Shown: positions 32,695 to 44,000 of the stretch, piece by piece
Position numbering within the stretch: the first letter of the stretch is position 1
How the letters are laid out: each line of letters starts with the position of its first letter
Assembly (NCBI GenBank): GCA_023512835.1
Contig: CM042088.1
Span: forward strand, 15,855,986-15,919,985
Length of the DNA: 64,000 bases
Direction: 5' to 3'
DNA from: Taxillus chinensis
Taxonomy: Eukaryota; Streptophyta; Magnoliopsida; Santalales; Loranthaceae
Program-made: the position numbers and the translations under genes
The notes under the pieces: generated by a model
What the model saw: the letters and a program-made list of their open reading frames with translations, nothing else
Databases searched by the model: none
What the model was told of the DNA's origin: nothing

Positions 32695-35162
32695 CGTATT
32701 TGGGTAGTTTTGAGAGATATCCATTCTATGGGAATGTAACTATCTGGACGGTAGTATAGTCGTCGATGTGAGCATTTTGACTGTACTTGGGCCCGATTTC
32801 GAGTCGGGGCCCCGTTTGACCCAATTGTTGACTTTCTCGGGGTTTATTGGTTGACTTTGCGTTTGAGCGGTCAATTGCATATGATAATATCAGTCTAGTG
32901 TTGTGCTCGTCATTTCGAGCGTTTTGACTATAGTTTGACTCAATTTGGAGTTCGGGGCCTTGGAGGTCAATTTTTGTGTTGGGAGGTCAATTATTGACTG
33001 GGTCAATGATTGACTAGGTCAGTTGACTGGCAGAAATATAAATAGCAGAAAAAAAAAACTTTCACTTTACGTTATCACGTTTGTGCGTTTGAGAGAGAGA
33101 GCTTGGAGGTCTTGGCGATTTGGGGCGATTTGGGTTCGTGGAGCTCAAAGATTCACTTCAGATATATGTCCTTGAACTTCTTATCTCTCTCTTGTTTTGG
33201 ATCTGCACGAATTTATCATGATTTATGAAATTGAGCATGAACCCTAGAATTTGGAGAAAACCAATTTTGGGTTAGATCGAATGGTTTAGCATAAAATCTG
33301 TGGTTAAGAACTGTTTTATATCATTGTGGATATATGTTTCTGTGATTTTGAGGTTGATTAACTGTGTTTTATAAAATCTGGATTTAGATTTAGACTTCTG
33401 GAAATCTGAAATTTTATACGTGTTTTTGTTGTTTCTGCGCGATTTAGAGGCGCTCTGGACGCGTTTTGAGGTAGATATCGTAGTTTGTTGCGAAATAGGG
33501 GTGTTAGTGAGCGTCTGGGAGTTTCTGGGCATGTTTCAGACGAAGAACAAGTGAAAACAATGATGAACAGTACCCTGGGCGAATTACTAGGTCGAAATAA
33601 CGAAGATCCGAAGTTTTGGGTCGAAGGGTCGAAGATCCAGGGTCGTAAGGTCGTAGTTCGTAGACCCATAGTTCGTAGCTCGAAGGTTCATAGTTCGTAG
33701 GTTCGTAGTTCATAGGGTCGTAGTTCGTAGACCCGTAGTTCGTAGATTCGTAGACCCGTAGTCCGAAGGTCGAAGTTCACGTAGATTCGTAGACCCGTAG
33801 TCCGAAGGTCAAAGTTCATAGTCCGAAGGTCGAAGATCGAAGACCTGCTTCGAGTCTTCGAGGCGCGCTATGCAGCTACGAGTTGCAGCTCCAGCTATGA
33901 GTCTCCGAGGCGCGCTGCAGTTCCGCGCTATGAGTCACAGCTCCAACAGTGTAACTGGACACTGGACTGCACTGGACTAGACCTATTTACATTGTAACCT
34001 ATAAAGTATGATACTTAAGTTACAATGTAAATAACGAAATACCCCTCATTTGGATTCAAAGAAAAATACTAGAAAAATTAATTCCCATTCTTTCAAAATG
34101 TGAAAATTGGGATTTAGTGTAAAATCTCGGAAAAATCCAAAAGTTCGTAGTGGTGACTTTTTGGAAAGTGGGGTTAGACATCTCAGAAAAATCCCCAAAA
34201 AATCATATTATCTTATTTATGATATTGGAACCCAATGCCGGGACTTTTGATTTCAAGAAAATAGCTGCTATGGGTACTTCCTTCATAAATCAACGATTGA
34301 GGATTTACTTATGAAGACTGGCTACAGTTCTAAAGGAAATGTTGAGAATGACATGCCATACTAATGTTAGTATGTTGGTGTGAGGTATTGGGGCATGGAC
34401 TTCGTGACTTGTTTGGGTTCTCACCGTGATGCACCGATGGTGCTATGTGGTTGACGTGGCAGGCATATGCACCGATGGCAGGCCTGTGTGGCGACTATGG
34501 CCGGGCATATTACGCTGTGGACAGGCTAAGGCCTGAGTTGAGCCGTTGAGCTCGTGGAGCTAGGGCTGAGTGCCCTGAGCTGGGATCCCATGGAGGATCG
34601 TGGACAAGTTGTCCTATGTGAGCAGGCTGAGTCCTGATGTTTGTTTGCAGGCTGAGTCTTGATGATTGTGCACACTACACAGTGCACGAGTACACTGAGC
34701 ATATAGTATAGACTTATATGTGTTGCATGATGTGGAGTTTTGGGGTCACCTACTGAGCTTGTCGCTCACCCCTACTTGTTGTTTACCCTTTTCAGGTTTG
34801 ACTCGAGACTAGTGGAGGACTTTATTCTAGGAGAACATGCCCACTACTCTGATGTATGATAGAATACTGTATTCTGTATTTTATTATGTGTTATATCCCG
34901 GACATGGGTCCGTGGACAGTTGTATTTGCATACTGTTTATGATGTAATGTCTGTATGACTATTTGACTTATCATATGCATGATAATGTATGGGAAAGTAC
35001 AGGATTAGCCTTGATGTATGACTGTACAGGGTTATATATTTGAGATAAGACCCCGGTGTAGTCTCTATTGGTGCTAGTCACCAACCCCTTGACCTTTCGG
35101 GTGCGGGCAAGGGGAAGTCATGTTCCTGGATCCGGGTTTTCTTGGAATTTGGGGGCGTGACA
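32695..35162 (+). repeat. Solo LTR E (about 2.5 kb)
   Basis: Flanked by a perfect CCCAC duplication (32690-32694 and 35163-35167), with no internal region or second LTR, so it is a solo LTR left by LTR-LTR recombination. It starts TATAAAGACTCG (TG changed to TA) and ends GGGCGTGACA. It contains AATAAA-poor AT/GT sequence, a TCGTAG/TCGAAG array (33590-33860), an acceptor-like CCCTTTTCAG ending 34795, and the LTR-end hairpin (35085-35114). Its family is not represented elsewhere in the window. The ends resemble element I's LTR. Confidence 0.85.
33590..33860. repeat. Degenerate array of GTTCGTAG / GTCGAAG units in LTR E
   Basis: About 25 short units such as TAGTTCGTAG, ACCCGTAG and GGTCGAAG at 8-14-bp intervals, the larger blocks recurring (TAGATTCGTAGACCCGTAGT occurs at least twice). 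No coding value. Confidence 0.85.
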
Positions 35163-35167
35163 CCCAC

Positions 35168-35800
35168 TCCCGGTAGCAAATCTATGGTGAACTCCACACT
35201 CCGCTCCGGAGGTAACTTCACCAAATCCTCAGGAAAGACATCCTGGATTTGATCCACTATAGCTGGCCATACCCTCTTACCCGAACTCTGCTCCTCCCCA
35301 AACCCCAGTGTTGCCAAACGGTGGGTGATGACACCCCATAGCTCTCGCTACTGGACCTGCTCTACCCTCCTCATCACCCCATTCCCCACGCAAGGAACCC
35401 ACCTCTCCTGAGGGCGTAAACACTACCCTCCTCCTATAATAGTCAATCCTCGCTTGAAAGGCTACCAACCAGTTCATTCCCAGAATAACATCAAAGGTAT
35501 CCATGGACATCACATAAAGGTCAAACACAAGCACTACACTACCAATGGTCAGCTCACACCCACAACATTTTGTCTTTAACCATGTGGTGACACCCATGGG
35601 TGACCCCACAAGGAGAGGTCTATCAGTCTCAACACATTCTAACCCAAGGCTCTCTACTAAAGACTCAGCAATCAAAGAACATGATGCACCAGTATCAAAA
35701 GGAACAGATATCATAGTGCTCGAGATAAGAATTGTACCCTGAATAACCAATGGTCCTTCCCCCTCCTCCTCTGGAGCTACAGCAGTGAGGGCAAATACTA
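35168..35800 (-). pseudogene. Aspartic protease of element B and linker to RT
   Basis: Minus strand. The open piece 35750-35277 starts VIQGTILISSTMISVPFDTG with catalytic DTGAS and ILGMNWLVAFQARID, then leaves frame. The linker (PERSVEFTIDLLPGVG) is open in 35317-35168 and meets solo LTR E. It connects to RT at 32689 across the insertion. Asp-Thr-Gly is intact. Confidence 0.88.
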
Positions 35801-35839
35801 TGGCTTGACCTCCTCTAGCCTTGGATGTCTAACCTCCAA

Positions 35840-37105
35840 TGCTTCCCTAGTTCCCACTAGACTGCCTCGCTGCACTGCCTTGCAGTTGCCCCTCTTGCCT
35901 TCCCACTGGTCGAGTCTGGTTTTACCCTGCTTGGCTCGCCTACCCCATATGGGGTGGTCTCACTAGCGTTTTGAACTGTGCTTCGCTCTTTCCACTCTGA
36001 GCTAGCCCACTGGACACTCGCCCATCTCCCTTGTTAAAACATACTCTACTAATGTGGCCTACCTTACCACATTTAAAACAAGACATGTGGCTCTTAGGAC
36101 AATCTCGTTTCCAATGTCCCTCCTCACCACAACAGCTACACCCATTAGGAAAGCTCCAAAAGCTGCTCCCTTAACCCCCAGCAAAACGGGGTCTACTCGA
36201 GGACCCTGCTGCTTGGCCCTTGCTCTGCACCTGGCTGCTGCCCCTGAACTCTACCCTGGGCCTTTTTTGCCCACCTGACCGCTCTTGGCCTCCTTGCTCT
36301 TGCCTTCCCTCATCCAGACCTCTCTCCAAAATCCTCGCGGCGTCCACCGCCTCTGCATTTGTCCTCAGCTTGAGTACCTCCATCCTCTGCCTCAAGGCAA
36401 GTCTAAGACCCATTGTGAATTTGTGGGCCTTTAAGTCCTCCCTCGAGACTGACTCTGGAGCAAATCGGCTCAAATTCTGAAACTTTCGCTCATACTCGAC
36501 CACCGATCACCCTCTCTGCGTCAGGGTGTTAAACTCACTCCTCTTGTGCCACCGAATTGACTCTGAAAAGAACACGTCATAGAACACCTGTAGGAAATCG
36601 TCCCACAACATGTTCCCTATCTCATGGCGACCCGCCAAGCTCAACCACCACTCTAAGGCCTCTCCCTCCAACTACCGGATTGCCAGTTGAACCTTCTCTT
36701 CCTCTGGTGGAAGAAGAAAAGAAAACACATGTTCCACATGCTGCAACCACTGCTCTACTGCGATAGGGTCTCCACCTCCCTTGAATCGCACAGGTTTCTC
36801 TTTCCTGAACTTGGCTGCCCAATCCTTTGAAGCCCGCTGAATTTCCCTATCACGTGGAACATCTTCTCCCCAAGGTGGTGGAGGAGGTGTCCCCTGCTGT
36901 GTGGCCATCTCTGCTCTCATTTCTTCCCGAAGCTCCTAATAGATGCTATCTCTCATCCCATGCATCACATCACTCAGGGTCTGAAGCTGAGCCAGCACCT
37001 GTGTCATGGGGTCAACTCCCCCAGCTTGTCCAATTTGGACTGACACCTCATCTGCAGCAGCGCCACTCTCACGTGGTACTCTCCTAGGAGGTATGATTCT
37101 ATGCA
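35840..37105 (-). pseudogene. gag of element B
   Basis: Minus strand, opening MHRIIPPRRVPRESGAA, followed by PTQ/coiled sequence with a stop at about 36938, the capsid core (FRKEKPVRFKG, LEGEALEWW with a stop before it near 36676, FQNLSRFAPESV), a charged linker and two CCHC knuckles (CSCCGEEGHWKRDC about 36140-36098; CFKCGKVGHISRVC about 36081-36040). Stops at several places, so it is inactive. The proline run corresponds to the one in element A. Confidence 0.88.
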
Positions 37106-37484
37106 TGAAAATAAACACAGCTCAATCGTATAAGTTCTTGACTCCACACATCTCATATGCATCACCCATTACTCATTCTCAGCACATATCTCAATGTACA
37201 TTCATAACACAAACAGACCTCATAGGCATATTCATGCAATATCTCAAAGGCATCATCACACACAACACACATGCATAGGGACGTCAAAGCACACAACATC
37301 AAATCACATTATAGGCTAGTGCCTAACGCAATGCATGTATGCACACTCAAGTCCTACTTCATGGTTCATCATCCCCTCAGTACACCCTAGGAAAACACAA
37401 GAGTCTCGTTGATCAGGCGAGTCCCTTCATGCTCCCTAAGGGCCTTAAGGATGAATTACCCTCCCACTACCCTAGGTCTCAACT

Positions 37485-37496
37485 GCTTTGATACCA
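37485..37496 (-). promoter_or_regulatory. Primer-binding site of element B
   Basis: Minus strand TGGTATCAAAGC, one base off the initiator tRNA-Met complement of element A. It lies two bases from the LTR end. Confidence 0.87.
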
Positions 37497-37498
37497 TC

Positions 37499-39258
37499 TA
37501 TCACGTCCCGGATTTCCCAACACTGGGAAACCAGTTAGTGATGCCCCATGCCTCGCACCCAGAAGGACAAGGGATTAGTGAATGGTCACCTATTAGGGCT
37601 CTCACTAGGGTGTTGCCCCAAACCTGCCACAACCTCACACATGTCATGCACAAACCACACGAGAAAACTAATCCAAAACATATAACTATATTACATATTA
37701 AAGTGGGTCACCAACCCAAAAACACAATGTCTCAAATAAATAAATCAATGTCATGTAAATAATGAGCTCAAGCCCCAACAGTTACAATGTCTCAAATAAA
37801 ACAGTAAATCTACACACACATGCTTCCACTGTGGTGTAGTCCTCCTAATGCCTACTAGGTCCTGCAGAGAAAGACATCAAAGGTGGGTGAGCAAACCATA
37901 GCTCAGTAGGGGTTATGCCTCCCTGGACTAACCCAACATCTCCTCCATAAAATGCTTAGTGCAGATATGCGCGGTGTAGTGTAACTAAAGTAACAATGAA
38001 AAACACACAAGGAAATTCACTGGTGGTTCCTTCAATGGAACCTCAACATCTCATGTCCATCCCATGGACTGTTCCCTCAGTGGGACCTCAATACCTCATG
38101 TCCATCCCATGGACTGTCCCCTCAGTGGGACGTCAATACCTCATGTCCAATCCAGGACTGTCCCCTCAATGGGACCTCAATGTCTCATACATCCAAGCAC
38201 AATAACAAAACATATAAATAACTCATGGGACACCTTTATAAAAGAACAACAAATCGCACACATGTGCTCAAATTCACTTTACACTCTAATATAATTCAAT
38301 AACATCTCATCCTCATTTTTCTCAACACAAAACATATATATATTTATGTATACATGCATATCTCAATCCCACACATCACAATACAATCTCTCCACAACCA
38401 TCACATTAAACAGTTATCACCATTAAAATGGATTCCAGGAGACAGAACCACCTATCTCAAATCCAAATGCGGTTCCGATTTGAAGGATCTTCCGCGCTCC
38501 TTGCTCCACTCTGATTGGTGCCTCCTTCCAAGAACGCAACGGCAACGAACACACCAACAATGGTCTCTCTCTCTCTGCAGCGGCGGCGTCAGAAAAACCC
38601 AACCCTAAAATCGGAGAAAAGAAAATAATATCAAAAATACGCTGCCGCAGAGGCGATGTCGACCAAAAACTGGCGGGATCGACCACATCGACCCAACTTC
38701 ACATCACACAAGGTCAATCTATAGCTGGGTCGACCATGTTAACCACCCGTCAACCCCAAGTCGACCATTTCTCGCGTCGACCAACGCACATGGAAAAGCT
38801 CTCGGGAAATTGCTTTTGGTCGACCTTGACTACGTCGACCACGCGTCAACCCACGTCAAAAATCATCTCACATTGACCAAGCTCTCTTGGAAACTCCTTT
38901 TGTTCGGCATCAACCACTCGCCACGCCAGGTCGACCACATCGGCCATGCCAGGTCGACCACGTTGACCATTATCCCACACCGACCATGACTCATCGACCA
39001 TCCTACACCCGAAAATTCAACTTAGTTTTCTCCAAAATACTCGGCTTCCGGAGGCTGCCGGGATCCCCGCAAGGGCGCGCCCCCTTGACCGGTGAGACCC
39101 CGCCGAGGCGCTGCGCCCTCGGACTCCCGCTAACTGTATGGTCAAGAGTCCTTGCCCAAACGCACGAATAACTAACTCCTCCAATCCCCAAACATGGTTC
39201 GTTACAACAAAGCACCTCACAACCACAATTTGTCAAGACTAGGACACGGGTCCTCGCA
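37499..39258 (-). repeat. 5' LTR of element B
   Basis: 1760 bp. On the minus strand TGCGAGGACCCG...CGTGATA. Collinear with the split 3' LTR, including the 45-bp tandem repeats (38030-38190) and the TCGACC array (38655-39005). The donor-like GAG|GTAGGT of the 3' copy is GAGATAGGT here (about 38453), so this copy has lost the GT. The hairpin is at 37544-37573. Confidence 0.9.
38655..39005. repeat. TCGACC-unit array in B 5' LTR
   Basis: Same array as 15064-15440, shorter by one block; several units have TCGACC changed to TCAACC or TTGACC, as expected from loss of methylated CpG. Confidence 0.85.
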
Positions 39259-40370
39259 TGTTTTGCGGGTTAGCCCGCGGTTTTGCGGGCCGGGCCAAAT
39301 AAAATAATACGATTTGGCCCGCGGGTTACATTCCATGTAGGATGAGACCACGCGGACATGGGTTTGCCCGCAGGCAGGAATGTATATTAGAGTTACCTTA
39401 ATCAAATCCCTAACTCATCCGTCTCTTTATCGCACGGCCCCTAGTCTCATAACTCTCACCTCCATCGCTTTGCCTCCATCCACAGTGGCGCAACATCTCT
39501 TCCCCCCATAGCAGCGCGGCATCTCCTCCACCCACAGCGACATTGCCTCCCTCCACAACGGTGCAGCATCGCCTCCCCACAACGGCGCGACATCGCCTCC
39601 CCATATCCCCCCCCACGCCGACATTGCCTTCCCCCCACAACGACGTAGCATCGCCTACCCCCAAGTCGCGGCATCGCCTCCCCCCACAATGGCGCAGTGT
39701 CGCCTCCCCCAATTCCCCACAACAGCGGCACCTCCCCCCTCCTCACCCCCCCCCCGCACAATAGCGCCTCTGCGTCTATCTTTCCCCACTAACTCGTTGA
39801 GTCCATTTGCTAAATAGAAGTGTTGCGTTAGCTTTGGAAAAAAAAATCAGGTTAGCTGGTTTATTTTTCAATTGATTTTCATTGGGCTTTTGGGTTCAAT
39901 TTTGATGCTTGTGTATACAATATAATCATAATATGTATATATTCCCAAGAATATAGAGCTATCATTAGATTTGTAACGAATCATGTTGGTTTCACACCCT
40001 TATTGCAAGTTCTAAAGTTGAATCAAGTTATGTTTTACACCCTTAACTTTATCATGTTGGTTTCAAGCCCTTATGAATCCTGTTGGTTTTAATTTTGATG
40101 CTCGTGTCTCCAATAAACTCATAGTATGTATATTGGGAGCGTTTGCAGAGAGTTTACATGTAGAGAGTTTGTTTATAATTACAGGTCAGCCTGTGGGCTA
40201 GCTCGATCCGTATATGGGCTGGGCCAATATATTATTAGCCCGTAAAATTTACGGTCCTAAACAATTTGATCCGTTTAAGTCTGCTCCACAATGAGCTGGA
40301 TCGAATTATTAGTCTGTAAAACTTACAGCTTAAATGGCTCTTCCGGACTGGCCCATTTGTAAGCGGGCAT
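39259..40370. other. Right part of the hAT-like element; no gene
   Basis: Noncoding. 39265-39370 is full of GCCCGCGG/GGGCC subterminal motifs. 39430-39780 is a C-rich, minisatellite-like stretch. 40190-40370 again has GGGC and GGCCCA motifs near the terminal repeat. Nothing encodes a transposase. Confidence 0.5.
39430..39780. repeat. Degenerate C-rich minisatellite
   Basis: About a dozen imperfect units of roughly 25-35 bp built on GGCGCAGCATCGCCTCCCCCC / CACAACGGCG. Overlapping ORFs on both strands are by-products of the repeat. Confidence 0.75.
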
Positions 40371-40382
40371 TTTACACCCATA

Positions 40383-40674
40383 CCTCATGGCTTTAACCCA
40401 CTTGCCAGTGTGGGCTGTGCAGCCTTAACCTCAAAGCCTGTTATTCCCGGGCCGATGCAACAGCCAGCAGCATTCGTTCACCTTGTCGCTGCGTTTCCCC
40501 AGTTGATCTCCACGTGCCTGTCTCGTATTGGTTTGCCAGCCTGCGCGTGCGACTCCGCCTCGGGGCTTGCGCTGTAAAAGCGCCTTAGCCGCCACTCCCC
40601 TCATATTCCCGCCACCACCACACGCGCATGTACGTAAATGTTCACTGTAGAGTGGCGATTGGGAGTCGCTATCA
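40383..40674 (+). promoter_or_regulatory. MSH2 promoter and 5' leader
   Basis: The 292 bases between the end of the hAT-like element and the MSH2 start codon. ATTCCCGC at 40605-40612 fits the plant E2F consensus WTTSSCSS, consistent with S-phase expression of mismatch-repair genes. No clear TATA box. Two upstream ATGs (40628 and about 40638) would open overlapping short ORFs if the transcript begins that far upstream. The transposon ends only about 290 bp from the start codon. Confidence 0.55.
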
Positions 40675-41046
40675 ATGGGCGAAGATCTGCAGGGAGAGAG
40701 CAAGCTTCCGGAGCTCAAGCTAGGTAACTCTCTGGAGGTTTGGCGAGCTTTTTCACTATTTTTAGTCTTGTATTTTGAATCAGGGGTCTCATTTTCTGGT
40801 GCTTTGGACTGTTCAGATGCGAAACAAGCCCAGGGATTTCTGTCCTTCTTCAAAACCCTACCCCATGTAAGAGATTTCTGTCTATCTTTTCACTCTTTCT
40901 CTGCGTCGCATGCTCGTGTGTATCTTGGGTTTGGATTTAAATGTTTTAAATGTTGAGGTTTCCCTAATTTGGCCCGTGGTTTCGCAGGATCCAAGGGCTG
41001 TTCGATTCTTTGATCGTCGGGTCTGTTTCAAATTTCCTAAATTCTG

Positions 41047-41098
<52 letters not shown>

Positions 41099-44000
41099 GT
41101 GTGTGTGTATACATGTGAATGTATGTATGCATTCATTTGTAGATTATGGGTTACTTCACTTGGTTACTTCGCTTGTTCATTGATTGGGTCTACAAATCAT
41201 CACTCGACATATTGAACTACTGTAATGTTGAAGCTAGGCTGTGGCATGTGTAGCAGCAGCAATCATGACGTATTTCTGTTTTTTTTTAAATGTTTTATTC
41301 AAAATCTGTTCTTTTGTTATTTGAATAACCAGTTTTTCTTTGTTTTTCCGAAGAGGAATTTCCTCGGTAATATTTTGATGTAATTTCTCAGAGGTTTTAA
41401 TTTTAAGCGATGAAAACGTTTTCTGGAAAGGGATTTCTTGAAGAGGCTTTTATTCTTCAAGTTATGTTGTATGACCTTTTTAATAATGCAAAACCGAATG
41501 CTGTGCTTTATATGTCAATATATGCGTCCTATTGCTATTATTGAAAGTAAATCATTAATAAGGTTTATCAGCATTCTGTCTTTCCTTTTGAACTGTATTT
41601 TGATGCTTCTTATATTTTTCTATTTTAAAAATTATATATTATTTTCATAATGGTCAACAGGAGATCATTCTGCTGTCATCCAAAATGTCTTTTAGGAACA
41701 CCCACTAATTTCTCTCAAATTTTACATTTCTAGTTAGTGTTCTTATATTTGCTCTTGGTTTAATGAAATGAAATTTTCATTTGCAGTCTGTCTCAATGTA
41801 TGAATGAAAGCAGTAGCTTGCTTTTCCTCTTGTTTGATGTCATGTTACGAGCTCTTTTCCACTTGGTTGTGGAAATATTTATGTAGCCTTTGTATTCTGT
41901 ACTTCTAGAATGCTTTTTATTATCTTTTATGTGGCTATAAGACTATAAGTATTTGTAATTTTCTTTTAAATGAACTTGATCAGGACTATTACACTGCACA
42001 TGGTGATAATGCGATTTTCATTGCAAAGATGTACTATCACACTACCACTGCTTTGCGGCAGTTGGGCTGTGGATCTGATGGAGTTTCTAGTGTGAGTGTA
42101 AGTAAAAACATGTTTGAAACAATTGCCCGTGATCTTCTCTTGGAAAAAATTCACCACACCCTTGAGCTTTATGAGGGTAGTGGCTCTAATTGGAGTTTAG
42201 TGAGAAGAGGAACACCTGGAAATCTGGGTAGTTTTGAAGATGTTTTGTTTGCCAACAATGAGATGCAGGATACTCCTGTGATTGTGGCTATATTACCAGG
42301 TTTCCAACATAGTGAATGCACCGTTGGGTTGGGTTACGTCGATCCAACAAGGAGGGTATTAGGATTAGCCGAATTCCCTGATGATAGTCACTTTACAAAT
42401 CTGGAATCTGCTTTAGTTGCTCTTGGTTGCAAGGAATGCCTTTTGCCTATTGAGAATGCAAAATCTAGTGAAACTAAGGCTTTGCATGATGCATTATCAA
42501 GATCTGGTGTGATGATAACTGAAAGAAAGAAAAGTGAGTTTAAGGCAAGGGATTTGGTGCAGGACCTTGGCAGGCTTGTCAAAGGTCCTGTTGAACCGGT
42601 AAGAGATCTAGTTTCTGGTTTTGAATTAGCAGATGGAGCTTTGGGGGCATTACTGTATTATGCAGAACTGCTTTCTGATGAAGGAAATTATGGAAATTAT
42701 ACCATTCGACCATATAATCTTGGAAAATACATGAGACTTGATTCTGCAGCCATGAGGGCACTAAATGTCTTTGAGAGTAAGAATGATTCAAACAAAAACT
42801 TCAGTATATTTGGTCTCATGAATAGAACTTGCACTGCTGGGATGGGAAAACGGTTGCTGCACATGTGGTTGAAGCAGCCTTTATTAGATGCAAATGAGAT
42901 CAATTCCCGGCTAGATTTGGTACAGGCGTTTGTGGAAGATACTGCCGTTCGCCAAGATCTAAGGCAACATTTGAAGAAGATCTCAGATATTGAGCGACTC
43001 ATCCGTAATCTTGAGAAGAGGAGAGCTGGCTTGCAGCATGTTGTAAAACTTTATCAGGTAGCTTCTAGTACTATTATCTTCTTCACCGTTATATTTTTTC
43101 AAGGTGGCTAGTTTAATTGTTGCTATTGCCTGTTATAATTTCTACTATCTAAAAGAACAAACTATTAAGAGACTCAGATATTTTATCTATTGGACATTAC
43201 ATTTACCTATTGTTCTGGTGAAAGGACTATGTGGCAATGTGCAATGCATGTGTTGTTCCAGCACATGGTATCTTTGTTATAAAAAATGACTGCATTTGCT
43301 ATCATTATATAGCTGAAATAATTTCAATGTGTTGTTTTAGGACATAGTACGATGATATCAAGCAGGGACAGCAGTGTATACTGTTTCAATCATCATTGAT
43401 ATCTCACTATTTATCTTTATTTTTTCTCTCCGAGTCATTTTTATTTTTGTTAATGCAGTCATGCATCAGGCTTCCATATATTAGGAGTGTCCTGGCACTT
43501 TATGATGGGCAATTTTTGGCACTGATGAAGGAAACGTTTTTGGTCCCTCTTGACCTCTGGACAAATGATAATCACTTGAATAAGTTCATTGGCCTAGTAG
43601 AGAATTCAATAGACTTAGATCAACTTGAAAATGGAGAATATATGGTTTCATCTGGTTATGATCCGAAACTGGCTGTGTTGAAAAATGGACAAGAGTCACT
43701 GGAATGCGAAATACACAATTTGCACAAACAGGCTGCCAATGATCTTGATCTTCCTATTGATAAAGCTTTAAAGATAGATAAGGGGACCCAATTTGGACAT
43801 GTCTTCAGGATCACAAAGAAGGAGGAGCCTAAAATTAGGAAAAAGCTCACTTCACAGTTCATCGTTCTTGAGACTCGAAAGGATGGGGTGAAGTTTACAA
43901 ACACAAAGCTTAAAAGATTAGGGGAACAGTACCAAAATATTGTTGAGGAGTATAAAAATTGTCAGAAAGAACTGGTTGGCCGTGTAATTAATACTGTGGC

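Larger units (their letters stand above)
4799..39258 (-). mobile_element. Ty3/gypsy Tekay/Del-like element B, minus strand, with three insertions in it
   Basis: A complete minus-strand element dispersed over 34 kb by later insertions. In transcription order: 5' LTR 39258-37499, PBS 37496-37485, gag about 37105-35840, protease about 35800-35168, solo LTR E (inserted), RT 32689-31917, Athila element (inserted), RNase H 18240-17702, integrase and chromodomain-like tail 17674-16215, spacer, PPT 15693-15681, 3' LTR 15680-4799 with element A inserted. The flanks are GGTTT (4794-4798) and TGTTT (39259-39263), a target duplication with one mismatch. Removing everything between rejoins a continuous GC-rich repeat of the surrounding hAT element. 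Confidence 0.85.
4764..40382. mobile_element. Probable non-autonomous hAT-type transposon, split by element B
   Basis: The left end TAGGGGTGTAAAA (4764-4776) and the right end (40370-40382), whose complement is TATGGGTGTAAAA, form a 13-bp terminal inverted repeat with one mismatch. Both ends lie beside GGGC/GCCC-rich subterminal repeats (4777-4795; 39265-39400; 40190-40370). TAGGGGTGTAAA-type ends are typical of plant hAT elements. The 8-bp flanks CCTCCAAG and CCTCATGG agree at only 5 of 8 positions, so the target duplication is weak. Subtracting element B leaves about 1.2 kb with no transposase ORF: an old non-autonomous copy. Confidence 0.5.

Noticed and set aside
39410..39764. Overlapping ORFs on both strands near 39.5 kb
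   Set aside because: Gly/Arg/Cys- or Pro/Ser-rich products of the C-rich minisatellite, without any domain.
4764..40382. A giant autonomous transposon spanning 35 kb
   Set aside because: The interior is fully explained by nested LTR elements with their own target duplications; only about 1.2 kb belongs to the outer element.
42029..43111. Treating 42029-43111 as a separate gene starting at its own Met
   Set aside because: The frame opens upstream at the acceptor 41984 and continues into the next exons; it is MSH2 exon 4.
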